From Methylobacterium sp. WL119 (GTDB lineage Bacteria; Pseudomonadota; Alphaproteobacteria; Rhizobiales; Beijerinckiaceae), in NCBI RefSeq assembly GCF_008039875.1, contig NZ_VRUU01000041.1, positions 1 to 43,196 on the forward strand: DNA of 43,196 bases, in the 5' to 3' direction. Under the pieces are notes generated by a model. That model did no database searches. It was not told the DNA's origin and saw nothing but the letters and a program-made list of their open reading frames with translations. Of this stretch, positions 24,618-32,687 are shown in pieces. How positions within the stretch are numbered: the stretch's first letter is position 1; each line of letters begins with the position of its first letter. Made by a program: the position numbers and the translations under genes.

Positions 24618-25217
24618 CTATCGAGGCGTCGAACCCTGGGCGCCGTGCGCGATGCCGTAGGCGAGATCCGAGATCTCGGCGGCACTCAGTTCGCCGGCTA
24701 CCTCGTTCATCTGCGGGTCGAACCCTGCCCGATCGCTCGTCTTGTAGGCGGTCAGTGTCTTGCCGAGATACTCTTCCCGCTGGCCGAGAATGCGTGGAAT
24801 GCCTTTGTCGCCGCCGAGATCACGCCCGTGGCAGGACGCGCAGCGATGCTTACCGATCGCGGCTTCGGCACGCGCCATCCGAGCCGGCTCGCCCGGCTCG
24901 CCCTGGGAGACGGGTTTGGGCAGGGCCGCGATCGCGGCAGCGTAGGCCTGCAGATCCTCGTCGCTCATCGGCTCGGCGAGCGCGTTCATAGGATCGGCCT
25001 TGCGCTGCCCTTCGCGGAACATGAATAGCTGGTTGGTGACATAGACCGCGGGCATGCCGCCCAAGGATGGCACGCCCTCGGACTGCGAGGTGCCGGAGCC
25101 GTGGCATCCGGTGCAGGTCTCGATCGACGGCGACGCGGCCGACGCCATCCCCGGACTGAGCAGCGCAGCAAGAGCGCTCGCGAGAAATGTCGGCATCAAA
25201 CGAGATCTGCGATGCAT
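24618..25217 (-). CDS. Periplasmic diheme cytochrome c
   Basis: 199 residues with a signal peptide (FLASALAALLSPGMASA, cleavage near residue 27) and two haem-binding CxxCH motifs, CTGCH at 35-39 and CASCH at 125-129, so two class I cytochrome c domains in tandem. Met ligands are available in each domain (GGMPAVYV, FDPQMNEVAG). Such diheme cytochromes carry electrons in the periplasm from quinoprotein or other dehydrogenases to the terminal oxidase. It lies 78 bases downstream of the PQQ-type sugar dehydrogenase gene on the same strand, so it is probably that enzyme's electron acceptor. The start at ATG 25217 is uncertain by seven codons (MPTFLAS is an alternative). Confidence 0.88.
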   Translation of the reverse strand: MHRRSRLMPTFLASALAALLSPGMASAASPSIETCTGCHGSGTSQSEGVPSLGGMPAVYVTNQLFMFREGQRKADPMNALAEPMSDEDLQAYAAAIAALPKPVSQGEPGEPARMARAEAAIGKHRCASCHGRDLGGDKGIPRILGQREEYLGKTLTAYKTSDRAGFDPQMNEVAGELSAAEISDLAYGIAHGAQGSTPR

Positions 25218-25295
25218 CGGGCGCCCGGGTGCGAAGCCCTCGATCGGGCATCCATGGAGGACGCGGGTCGCCCATCTGAACGACCCGCGCGATGA

Positions 25296-26555
25296 TTACC
25301 GCGACGCGTGCTTCGCATTCGCGTCGTAGCTGATCCGATAGATCGCACCATTCAGATCGTCAGACACCAGGAGCGTGCCGTCGGGCGCAACCTGAACGTC
25401 GACCGGCCGTCCGATCAGATCGTTGTTCTCAAGAAAGCCCGTAAGGAACGGTTCGACCGAAACGACTTTCCCGCTGTCGTCGAGCTTGGCAAAAACCACC
25501 TGTCCACCGGACTTCTTCGTCCGGTTCCACGACCCGTGCTGAGCGATAAAGATGCCGTTTCGATAGGCGTCCGGGAACTGCGAGCCACTGGAAAACCGCA
25601 TGCCAAGCGAGGCCGTGTGCGCGCCCAGCAACGCCACAGGCGCCGTGAACTCATCACAGGAATGACCCCATCCATACTCCGGGTCGGTGAAATTTCCCTG
25701 ATGGCAGTAGGGGAAGCCGAAATGCTGCTTGCCGGGCTCGGCGAGCACATTCAGCTCGTCGTTGGGCAGGTCCTCCGAGATCCAATCGCGCCCGTTGTCG
25801 GTGAACCAGAGTTGACGCGTCTTTGGGTTCCAGTCGAAGCCAACCGTATTGCGCACGCCTCGGGCGACCACTTCAACGTTCTTGCCGTCGAGATCCATTC
25901 GGCGGATCTGCGCGTGCGTGTCGGGCGGGATCAGTGAGTTCCCGGGTGAGCCGACCGGCACGTAAAGTTTCCCGTCAGGGCCGACCTTGATGAACTTCCA
26001 GCCGTGGGCCTCGTCCTTCGGCAAATCCTCGTAGACAGACACAGGTGCCGGCGGGTGATCGAGATTAGCTTCGATGTCGGGGAACTTCGAGATCTTGGAG
26101 ATTTCCGCGACATAGAGCGTTCCATCATGAAACGCGACGCCATTGGGGCGGTGCAGGCCCTTAGCGATGATCTTGACCTCGCGTTTGCCATCACGATCGG
26201 TCACCGCATAGACGCGGCCGGCGATGCGGGTTCCGACGAATAGCGTGCCTTTGTCGCCAAGCTGCATCGTGCGTCCGTTCGCCAAACCAGACGCGTAGAC
26301 CTCGAGTTTGAAGCCGTCCGGCAGATGCAGCTTGTCTAACGGCAGCTTGTCGACCGGCGTCGCCGTGATCGGCATCGTCATCGACTTCAGAGATAGAACG
26401 GCATCGCTGTCCGTCTCCGGACGATCGACATTGTTCGTCACGACCGGCGGATCGCCAGGCTTCTGCTCGGGAACAGATCTTGCCCAGCTCGCTCCAGTGA
26501 AAGCCAGCACAGCGGTCATCGACACAAGCGTGAGGAGTCTCGGGTTCCGATTCAT
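25296..26555 (-). CDS. Periplasmic PQQ-dependent sugar dehydrogenase family protein (L-sorbosone dehydrogenase-like beta-propeller)
   Basis: 419 residues. A signal peptide (LLTLVSMTAVLAFTGASWA) leads into a six-bladed propeller of the soluble glucose/L-sorbosone dehydrogenase type: LPDGFKLEVYASGLANGRTM, GLHRPNGVAFHDGTLYVAE, YVPVGSPGNS, RGVRNTVGFDWNPKTRQLWF, DNGRDWISEDLPNDELN, and a late GRPVDVQVAPDGTLLVSDDL. Residues for PQQ and calcium binding in this family fall in these loops. It would oxidise a sugar or similar alcohol in the periplasm and pass electrons to a cytochrome, here probably the diheme cytochrome encoded 78 bases downstream. A GGGAGG ribosome site lies about 9 bases before ATG 26555. 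Substrate and PQQ use are inferred from the family. Confidence 0.85.
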   Translation of the reverse strand: MNRNPRLLTLVSMTAVLAFTGASWARSVPEQKPGDPPVVTNNVDRPETDSDAVLSLKSMTMPITATPVDKLPLDKLHLPDGFKLEVYASGLANGRTMQLGDKGTLFVGTRIAGRVYAVTDRDGKREVKIIAKGLHRPNGVAFHDGTLYVAEISKISKFPDIEANLDHPPAPVSVYEDLPKDEAHGWKFIKVGPDGKLYVPVGSPGNSLIPPDTHAQIRRMDLDGKNVEVVARGVRNTVGFDWNPKTRQLWFTDNGRDWISEDLPNDELNVLAEPGKQHFGFPYCHQGNFTDPEYGWGHSCDEFTAPVALLGAHTASLGMRFSSGSQFPDAYRNGIFIAQHGSWNRTKKSGGQVVFAKLDDSGKVVSVEPFLTGFLENNDLIGRPVDVQVAPDGTLLVSDDLNGAIYRISYDANAKHASR

Positions 26556-26743
26556 CGAACATTCCTCCCTGCCGGCGCTTAGCGCGCCGTGGCAACGGTC
26601 CTTATGATTCGGCGTGGACCTGCTTTGGCATACCGTATTTTCTTTCGGAACCAGAGAGCCGGGCGAGGTTCACCAATGCGGTCCGAGATGCGGCGACTGA
26701 GCCTGAAGCGCAGGTGTCTCGGCGAAACGATGGAGCAGTCGGC

Positions 26744-27499
26744 GTGATCGCGATCGGAACGGCTGGCTGGAACGTCCCAAAGGAATACGCCGGTGCGTTT
26801 CCCGAAGCCGGGAGCCATCTGGAGCGTTACGCGCGGCGCCTCCACGCGACGGAGATTAACACCTCGTTCTATCGTCCCCATCGGGTCGGCACCTACGCTC
26901 GATGGGCAGCTTCCGTGCCCGAACAATTTCGCTTTGCCGTGAAGCTTCCGCGCACGATCTCGCACGAGCGGCGGCTCGAGCAGGCCGAGGAGCTGCTGCA
27001 GCGATTCCTCGACGAAGTTGCTGGGCTTGGTCCAAAGCTTGGCGCACTTCTGCTCCAGCTACCGCCGAGCCTTCATTTTGACCCACACACAAGCGCTGGG
27101 TTCCTGCACGCCTTCAGAACCATCTACGACGGCACCGTCGTGTGCGAACCAAGGCACGCCAGTTGGTTCATGCCCGATGTCGACAAGTTGCTGGCCGAGC
27201 TACGCATCGCTCGCGTGTCAGCCGATCCGGCGCCAGTGCCCGGCGCACATGAACCAGGCGGCTATCAAGGCATCCGCTACTACCGACTGCACGGTTCACC
27301 GAAGATCTACTACTCCGCTTACGAGCCGCCCGCTCTCGACGCGGTTGCTAAGCGACTGGCTGCGGATAACGCGCAGGGGCGCGAGTGCTGGTGTATCTTC
27401 GATAACACCGCCGCCTTCGCGGCAACTGGCGACGCGCTCGCAACGCGTGAGCGCCTTTGCCGACACGAACAGGAAAGCGAAAACCCGACGCCGTCGTAG
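26744..27499 (+). CDS. DUF72 (YecE-like) family protein
   Basis: A TIM-barrel family of unknown biochemical function. Diagnostic segments are IAIGTAGWNVPKEYAG, ARRLHATEINTSFYRPHRVG, FRFAVKLPRTISHERRL, LLQLPPSLHF, CEPRHASWF, YYRLHGSPKIYYSAYEPP and WCIFDNTAAFAA, all in family order. The length, about 251, is normal. I take GTG 26744 as the start because GGAG lies 8 bases upstream and the family usually begins right at this strand; a GTG at 26714 would add ten residues with no ribosome site. It is divergent from the PQQ-type dehydrogenase gene, and ends just before the attachment-like repeat copy B. Confidence 0.88.
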   Translation: MIAIGTAGWNVPKEYAGAFPEAGSHLERYARRLHATEINTSFYRPHRVGTYARWAASVPEQFRFAVKLPRTISHERRLEQAEELLQRFLDEVAGLGPKLGALLLQLPPSLHFDPHTSAGFLHAFRTIYDGTVVCEPRHASWFMPDVDKLLAELRIARVSADPAPVPGAHEPGGYQGIRYYRLHGSPKIYYSAYEPPALDAVAKRLAADNAQGRECWCIFDNTAAFAATGDALATRERLCRHEQESENPTPS

Positions 27500-27526
27500 C
27501 CCTTCCGCGAGGTGCTCAGGCGCGGC

Positions 27527-27680
27527 ACAGGCGCGGCGCACATCGAGTGCCGCACGCGCGCCGCAGCTGCAAGCGCATCGCCGACCACTGCCGACGACTG
27601 CTCTATCACCCGCGCCACCCGACACGATTCGAATGTGTGACCTTTGCCGCAGGAGCCCTCGCCATAATCCCTTCGAGCGT
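27527..27680. repeat. Attachment-like direct repeat, copy B
   Basis: Partner of 24451-24606 in the same orientation, with conserved blocks separated by small differences. It runs directly into the right copy of the tRNA-upstream repeat (from 27678), so two different repeat families meet at this point. This is what a layered set of insertions at one attachment site would leave. Confidence 0.75.
27617..27648 (-). pseudogene. tRNA-Arg(CCG) 3'-half remnant, copy B
   Basis: On the minus strand it reads GGCAAAGGTCACACATTCGA and on to CGTGTCGGGT, identical to bases 40-71 of the intact tRNA except one T-stem base. It lies only about 110 bases from the intact gene, in inverted orientation. The break again falls at the anticodon loop. 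Confidence 0.75.
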
Positions 27681-27797
27681 CATCCCCCCGGCCTTCGACC
27701 CCGCGACAGCCCCGTTGCGCCGCGCAGCGGCATCGGCTAGGAAATCGGCACGGTCAGCACCCGTAGCTCAGCTGGATAGAGCGTTGCCCTCCGAAGG
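27678..27797 (+). repeat. Right copy of the ~119-bp direct repeat
   Basis: Partner of 2199-2317. Here the repeat is followed by the true 3' half of the tRNA gene, so this copy carries the functional promoter and gene. One extra G distinguishes it from the left copy. Confidence 0.85.
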
Positions 27798-27833
27798 CAA
27801 AGGTCACACGTTCGAATCGTGTCGGGTGCGCCA
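27757..27833 (+). tRNA. tRNA-Arg (anticodon CCG)
   Basis: A complete 77-base cloverleaf: acceptor GCACCCG/CGGGTGC (7 bp), D arm GCTC/GAGC, anticodon arm TTGCC-CTCCGAA-GGCAA, T arm ACACG-TTCGAAT-CGTGT, discriminator G and an encoded CCA. The loop places CCG at 34-36, reading the Arg codon CGG. It appears functional and is the likely integration target of the island. Confidence 0.97.
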
Positions 27834-28273
27834 ATTCCGTACAGAACCGCGAACACCTGCCCGGCGGGTGAGCCAGCGCCGGCGATGACGGGTTCCGGGC
27901 TGGCCGTATCGCCAATGATGCGGATAGCGTTCTCGACGCAATCGACGATCGCCTGAAGCAACGCCTTCGCAACGGGATCTCGCCCTCCGTCGCGCTCTCA
28001 CGCATCGACCGGCCGCATGACGCGATCAATTCGGGTGCGCTCTCAGCGAGCGGACGGTCCGCGACCCGCTCGATCGCTGATGCGGGGCCCGAAACAAGCT
28101 CTTCGACCAGCCTTGAAAGATCACGTCGATCGGTCTGCGCGCCGGGCGCCCTTGGTCATAATCGACACCGATCGGCATGAGCGGATGGTGCGTTCCCGCG
28201 GCGGTCGCAGGCGCGAAGCAGCATCGTGGGTCGCGGCGCCAGGCTTCACGCCCGTCCGCGCCGCGCGTCGGCA
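27834..28273. other. Gap after the tRNA with a possible gene remnant
   Basis: No intact gene. On the minus strand, about 27830-27950 reads [20 protein letters not shown] and [20 protein letters not shown], which looks like real protein, but it follows a TGA with no start codon and runs into the tRNA 3' end. It may be a truncated or frameshifted gene at the island edge. Nothing else is recognised. Confidence 0.35.
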
Positions 28274-29620
28274 TCAGTTGGTGATCTGCGGCTGCATGGT
28301 CGTCTGCCCGAACATCTTCGCCAGCGCCGCATCGATGGACGGCCCGCCGGAGGCTTCGGCATACCAGCCCGGCGAGGAGCAGGCCTGCAGGTTCGGCGCG
28401 ATCTGCGAGACGTAGGGCTGGACCAGGCTTCGATAGTTGCCATCCAGCGCCGAGCTTCCCGTGGTCGGATCGGCCAGGATCGGCAGGTAGGTGGTGTAGA
28501 TCACCCCGACGGTGATGTTCTTGTTGTTGTAGCTCTGGCAGACGGCCGGATCGAACGCCGCGGTGCAATGCCCGGAGGTGCAGGAGGAACCCTTCACGTC
28601 ACGCAGGCCGTCGGTGATGATGATGACGTAGGCGCGGGACGTCGCCTGGCTGGTTCCGTCGCCGCTCGTCGGGATCTTAGTCAGCAGATCGGTCAGCGGC
28701 TCCTTGAGGTAGCTGTCGCCGGTTCCGCCACCGTTGTTCGGGCCCAGGTCGATGTTCGCCGCCGCGGCCGACAGGCTGTTCCAGTTCGAGCTGAGCGTCG
28801 CCAGCTGATTGAGGCTGTAGGTCGTTCCGTTCGCGGATGAGAGGCCCGTCGTGTAGAGCGCGATCCGGTAGTTGCTGGTGCCGGCGGCGAGGGCGTCGCT
28901 CTGGGCCGTGGAGATCGTCTTGTTCACGGCATTGCGCAGGACGTCGATGCGCAGGGTGATCGGTGGAACGGCGCTGCCGGCGATGGACTGATAGCTGCTC
29001 GCCAGCCTGCTGCCGGTCTGCACGACGTGACAGCCGAAGACGCAGCCCGTGGCGCCCGAGTTGCCGGCGTTCCTCTCCATCGTCTTGATCAGGGTGAAGA
29101 GGCTCTTGGCTCCCGCCGTGGTCGAGGCGAGGCCCATCGAATGCGACACGTCCAGAGCCATGTAGAGATCGGTATAGAGCGGCATCGAGGCCGAGGATTT
29201 CGCGGAGCCGGAGGCATTCATGCTCCGGACGCCGAAGATGCCGCCGAACGACGTCCTGGTCGCGACGTTGAACGTCGCCAGCGCGTCGATGCGCTGGCCG
29301 ACCTTGGCGACGGTCACGGTTCCGCCCGTCGCGATGACGTTGGTCATCCGCGCCACGTGCGCGTTGAACAGGCCCGTCGCACGGGTCTGCGCCTCGGTCT
29401 TGGCGGACGCGACCGAAGCGGCGCTGCCGTCCGATTGCTGGATCAGCGCCTTGGCGACGCCGCTGGCATAGAGGGCGGCGGCGTCGGCGGCGGTCTGGCA
29501 GGTGGTCCGGGCGGTGAGCAGCTGCCCGTAATCGATGGCGAGCCCCGTGGTGCCGATCAGCGGCAGGAGGAGCAGCCCGAAGAGAAGCGCGATGTTGCCG
29601 CGCCGATCCGCGACGGTCGG
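28274..29620 (-). CDS. TadG-like pilus assembly / von Willebrand factor A domain protein, start disrupted or unresolved
   Basis: The frame is open from 29620. It begins DRRGNIALLFGLLLLPLIGT, then GLAIDYGQLLTARTTCQTAA and DAAALYASG: the single membrane span and processing region of TadE/TadG-like proteins of Flp pilus systems. A vWA domain follows, with DLYMALDVSHSMG (MIDAS DxSxS), a Thr-bearing loop and RAYVIIITDGLRD. No ATG, GTG or TTG lies between the TGA at 29621-29623 and the DRRGN segment; the first usable start, a GTG at 29356, would discard the membrane anchor. The 5' end may therefore be frameshifted in the genome or in the assembly. No other tad genes are in the window, so this is an orphan. 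Confidence 0.75.
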   Translation of the reverse strand, partial: PTVADRRGNIALLFGLLLLPLIGTTGLAIDYGQLLTARTTCQTAADAAALYASGVAKALIQQSDGSAASVASAKTEAQTRATGLFNAHVARMTNVIATGGTVTVAKVGQRIDALATFNVATRTSFGGIFGVRSMNASGSAKSSASMPLYTDLYMALDVSHSMGLASTTAGAKSLFTLIKTMERNAGNSGATGCVFGCHVVQTGSRLASSYQSIAGSAVPPITLRIDVLRNAVNKTISTAQSDALAAGTSNYRIALYTTGLSSANGTTYSLNQLATLSSNWNSLSAAAANIDLGPNNGGGTGDSYLKEPLTDLLTKIPTSGDGTSQATSRAYVIIITDGLRDVKGSSCTSGHCTAAFDPAVCQSYNNKNITVGVIYTTYLPILADPTTGSSALDGNYRSLVQPYVSQIAPNLQACSSPGWYAEASGGPSIDAALAKMFGQTTMQPQITN

Positions 29621-29772
29621 TCAAACGACAAAGCACGCCAACCGTTGCGACAGGCTCTCTCACCGCGCCCACGCCGCTTGGGCGAGCCTGAGTCGGAACA
29701 AATCGGGCTGAAACAGCCTGAGTGTGCGGGGCAGCATTGCCGACGCCGTGCACCCGCCGACATCGTCTGGGG

Positions 29773-29946
29773 ATGCGACGCGCCATGGTCATGATCATCA
29801 TCTGCTTCCTGGCGCCGTGGCTGGCAATGTTCCTGCGCGGGAAGGTGATCCAGGGCATCCTGTGCATCCTCCTCCACATCACCGTCATCGGCTGGATCCC
29901 GGCAACGATCTGGGCCCTGGTGGTCACGCGCAAGGAAGCTGCGTAG
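29773..29946 (+). CDS. YqaE/Pmp3 family small membrane protein
   Basis: 57 residues with two membrane spans: MIIICFLAPWLAMFLRGKVI and LLHITVIGWIPATIWALVVT. The pattern FLAPWLAMFLRGK followed by GWIPATIWAL is that of the Pmp3/YqaE stress-associated proteolipids, which modulate membrane potential and salt tolerance in some organisms. ATG 29773 or 29785 could be the start; neither has a strong ribosome site. It is the first of three small plus-strand genes. Confidence 0.75.
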   Translation: MRRAMVMIIICFLAPWLAMFLRGKVIQGILCILLHITVIGWIPATIWALVVTRKEAA

Positions 29947-29971
29947 GGGCGTCGGACCCGGGGAGGCTTTC

Positions 29972-30223
29972 ATGCAGAGCAGGCTCGCGAAGACGATCAT
30001 CGGGGCGATCCTCGCCGTCGCCCTGGCCGTCGCCGTGTCCTACGGCTTGATCACCCAGCAGACCGCCGATCAGATCCAGACGAAGGCCGACCAGACATTG
30101 CAGACCGGCCCTGGTGTTCCGCCGGCCGGGCCCGGGCAGCCGGCGCCGGCGCCTCCGAACCCACAGGCGCCGACGCAGCCCGGTACGACGCCGGCAACCC
30201 CACCCGCGGCGCCGCGGCCATGA
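29972..30223 (+). CDS. Small membrane-anchored proline-rich hypothetical protein, 83 aa
   Basis: Starts at ATG 29972 after a strong GGGAGG ribosome site. One N-terminal hydrophobic segment (TIIGAILAVALAVAVSYGLI) serves as anchor or uncleaved signal, followed by a polar linker and about 40 residues of Pro/Ala/Gln/Thr low-complexity sequence. No cysteine for lipidation and no known domain. It lies 25 bases downstream of the Pmp3-like gene, so the two may be co-transcribed. Function unknown. Confidence 0.7.
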   Translation: MQSRLAKTIIGAILAVALAVAVSYGLITQQTADQIQTKADQTLQTGPGVPPAGPGQPAPAPPNPQAPTQPGTTPATPPAAPRP

Positions 30224-30353
30224 GGAGGTCGCAGCCGGCACCGAGGCGCGAGATGTCGGATCCGCCGCGATGAGGTCGAAGGGCCGCTCCGCATGAGGGC
30301 GTCTCCGGACCCGGCAGGCTCCCGGAGTGCACCTCCATCCGAAGGATAGGCCC

Positions 30354-30557
30354 ATGCTGATGACCGTGCTTCTGCTGGCCTTCCTCGGCATCCTCGTGGT
30401 GATGCTGGTAACGCGCCGGCATATCGGACGGCTCGGATCGCTGGCGACGCTGATCGCAGCCGCGGCGCTGGCCCTCTGGCTGATCGACAGCGGCTTGGTC
30501 CCGGGGTCCAAGGGCCCGCTCGAGGGCGACCGGGCGACGACGTTTCGCGATCGGTGA
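30354..30557 (+). CDS. Small hypothetical membrane protein, 67 aa
   Basis: Starts at ATG 30354 with GAAGGA 7 bases upstream; the longer frame from 30327 lacks support. Two hydrophobic segments, MTVLLLAFLGILVVMLV and LATLIAAAALALWLI, are joined by a short basic loop (TRRHIGRLG), which predicts cytoplasmic positioning of the loop. The tail is polar. No family is recognised. Confidence 0.6.
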   Translation: MLMTVLLLAFLGILVVMLVTRRHIGRLGSLATLIAAAALALWLIDSGLVPGSKGPLEGDRATTFRDR

Positions 30558-30753
30558 TCGCCGTTAGTCGACGAGCGCGGTCGCGCCGAGATCCTGACCG
30601 GCTGCGCCCTTGCGCCGCCGGTCATTCGCGCCTTCGGCTTCGTTCGGCGCGGCCTCGGCCGCGTCGGCTCGGAAATGGCTCCGGCTCGGCGAAGGACGAC
30701 CGGCAGCGTGCCGGCCGAGGTCGCAGGCAGCCGGCACTTCGAGCATCGCGATC

Positions 30754-31320
30754 CTAGCGCGCACCGTCCTTCCGGCGCGCCACGAGATCGAGGTCGACGC
30801 CGACCTCGAGGGCGACCCATTGGCCCGACGCCCACGGCCCCTGCCCGACGCCGAAATCGGTGCGCACGAGATCGAGATGCCCGGTGGCGTGAGCGGCATC
30901 GCCGGCAAGGGTGAGGCGGAAGGGCAGGGTCGCGTCGTGGCGGATGCCGCGGATCGTGAGGCTGCCGACGGCCTCGTAGGCGTCGCCGCCCCTGGGCACG
31001 AAGCGCCTCGCCTCGAAGCGGGCCTGAGGCGTCGCCTTGGTGGCGAACCAGTCGGCCTGCGACAGGGCCTCGTCGCGCTGGACGTCGCCGGTCTCGGCGC
31101 TGGCGAGGTCGACGGTCACCAGCGCATGCCCGGTCTCCGGGGCGGCCGGGTCGAAGGCGATCTCGGCCTCGAAGCGCTTGAAGCGGCCCTTGAACGGGAC
31201 GCCGACCTGAACCCCCGAGAAGCCGAGGCGGCTCTAGGCCGGGTCGACGGCCCAATCCGCGGCCTCGGCGCAGGCGGGTGCGGCGAGGATCGCGGCGGCG
31301 AGCAGCAGGCGATACGTCAT
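30754..31320 (-). pseudogene. YceI family periplasmic protein interrupted by an in-frame amber codon
   Basis: From ATG 31320 the frame encodes a signal peptide (MTYRLLLAAAILAAPACAEA) and WAVDPA, then a TAG at 31234-31236, then SRLGFSGVQVGVPFKGRFK and the rest of a normal YceI lipocalin-like domain to TAG 30754 (FEAEIAFDPAAPETGHA, AVGSLTIRGIRHDATLPF). In relatives this position is a sense codon (VDPAxSRLGF), commonly Lys or Glu, each one base from TAG. The gene is otherwise intact, so the stop is recent, a sequencing error, or read through. The start overlaps the stop of the cytochrome b561 gene by 4 bases (ATGA). Confidence 0.8.
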
Positions 31321-31937
31321 CGGGGCGAAACCTCGCGGCGGGTGGGGCCGAGCGACGGCAGCCTCCCCCGCAGGGTGTCGTCCCGCAGGACGAAATGGTG
31401 CCGCAGGGCGGCGCCGGCATGCAGCCCGAGAAGGGCGATCAGGAACCAGGCGCCGGACGCATGGACCAGCTTCAATCCGGCCTCGACCGCCGCCTTGTTC
31501 GGGAGGTCCGTGACGATCGGCAGATGCGGCCAGGGCACGACGCTGTACAGGACCGTCGGGATGTTGAACGGCGAGGCCGAGACCAGCGCCCAGCCGACCA
31601 GGGGCATCGCGATGATCAGCGCGTAGAGCACGCCGTGGGCGAGATGCGCCGCGGCCCGCTCCAGGGCCGGCATCGCCGCCGGCAGGGGCGGGGGCCTGTG
31701 GAAGGCGCGCCAGCCGAGCCGGAGCAGCGACAGCACGAGCACGGTGATGCCGACCGACTTGTCCCACTGGTAGAGCTGGAACCGGCGCATCGGCGCCAGG
31801 TCCGCATGCGTCATCGCGAGGCCGATGCCGAGGAGCGCGAGCACCAGGGCCGCGATCGCCCAGTGGAAGGCGATCGCGACGCGGGTGTACCGGAGCGGGG
31901 CAGGGGCCACGGCCTCGGGCATGGTCGTTCCTGGCAT
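31317..31937 (-). CDS. Cytochrome b561 family protein (CybB-like)
   Basis: 206 residues with four membrane spans. RYTRVAIAFHWAIAALVLAL carries the first haem His; GVLYALIIAMPLVGWAL lies in the third span; LKLVHASGAWFLIALLGLHA and HAGAALRHHF carry the later haem His residues. Family members are di-haem b-type cytochromes that move electrons from the quinone pool, for instance to quench superoxide. It lies 37 bases after an intact yceI gene and overlaps a second, broken yceI gene. The yceI-cybB pairing is common in proteobacteria, and YceI binds polyisoprenoid quinone-like lipid, which supports a shared role in quinone chemistry. ATG 31937 is used; ATG 31922 (MPEAVAP) is an alternative. Confidence 0.88.
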   Translation of the reverse strand: MPGTTMPEAVAPAPLRYTRVAIAFHWAIAALVLALLGIGLAMTHADLAPMRRFQLYQWDKSVGITVLVLSLLRLGWRAFHRPPPLPAAMPALERAAAHLAHGVLYALIIAMPLVGWALVSASPFNIPTVLYSVVPWPHLPIVTDLPNKAAVEAGLKLVHASGAWFLIALLGLHAGAALRHHFVLRDDTLRGRLPSLGPTRREVSPR

Positions 31938-31974
31938 CGCGATCTCGGGGCCGGCGGTCGTGCGCGGCTTGGGC

Positions 31975-32589
31975 CTATTCGGTGCGCTCGAACGCGCCGG
32001 CGATGGTGAGGTGCAGCTCGTCGCCGATCAGCGGCACGTAGGTCTTCACGCCGAATTCCGAGCGCTTGATCGTGCCCTTGGCGTCGAAGCCGACCGTGTA
32101 CTTCTTGCTCAGCGGGTTCACGCCGGCGCCGACCAGGGTCACGTCGAGGGTTACCGGCTTGGTCACGCCGTGGAGCGTCAGGTTGCCGGCGACCTTGGCC
32201 TTGTCCTTGCCCTCGGGCGTGACCTTGGTCGAGACGAAGGTCATCTCCGGGTACTTGGTCGCGTCGAGCCACTGGTCGCCCTTCAGCTCGTCGGTGAGCT
32301 TGGTGCTGGTGGTGGTGACCGACGCGACGGGAATCGTGATCTTGAGGCTGCTCTGAGCCGGGCTCTTCGGCTGAAGGTCGAGAGTGCCCGAAACCTCGGA
32401 GAACCCGCCGGAATAGTTCGAGAAGCCCATGTGCGACACGGTGAACCCGACCTGGGTGTGGCCGGCATCGACCGCGTAGGCGCCGGCCTGGATCTGGGCC
32501 GGGTCGCGGGTCGGCGGTGTCTGCGCCAGCGCCGGGGCGGCGGCGAGCATGAGTGCGATCGACAGGGCGGAGGGGCTGAAGGGCTTCAC
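31975..32589 (-). CDS. YceI family periplasmic polyisoprenoid-binding protein
   Basis: About 204 residues with a signal peptide (ALSIALMLAAAPALAQ). The YceI lipocalin-like barrel is clear: YAVDAGHTQVGFTVSHMGFS, GTLDLQPKSPAQSSLKITI, KGDQWLDATKYPEMTFVST, VAGNLTLHGVTKPVTLDVTL and FDAKGTIKRSEFGVKTYVP, all in family order. The GTG at 32589 is preferred because GGAG lies 7 bases upstream and the signal peptide then begins properly; another GTG at 32613 would add eight residues. It heads the yceI-cybB-yceI cluster and is divergent from a LysR gene (98-base gap), which probably regulates it. Confidence 0.9.
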   Translation of the reverse strand: MKPFSPSALSIALMLAAAPALAQTPPTRDPAQIQAGAYAVDAGHTQVGFTVSHMGFSNYSGGFSEVSGTLDLQPKSPAQSSLKITIPVASVTTTSTKLTDELKGDQWLDATKYPEMTFVSTKVTPEGKDKAKVAGNLTLHGVTKPVTLDVTLVGAGVNPLSKKYTVGFDAKGTIKRSEFGVKTYVPLIGDELHLTIAGAFERTE

Positions 32590-32687
32590 GAAGAGCTCCG
32601 GGCTCGCTGGCACGGCGGGATGCGCCGTTCGGAGGCGCCGAGATAGGCCGCTTCCCAGCGGTGCGGAAGCGCGGTAACCGGAGACGC

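Noticed and set aside
28677..29933. A 418-codon minus-strand frame overlapping the vWA protein
   Set aside because: Arg-rich shuffled composition; the overlapping frame has the TadG anchor and the vWA motifs.
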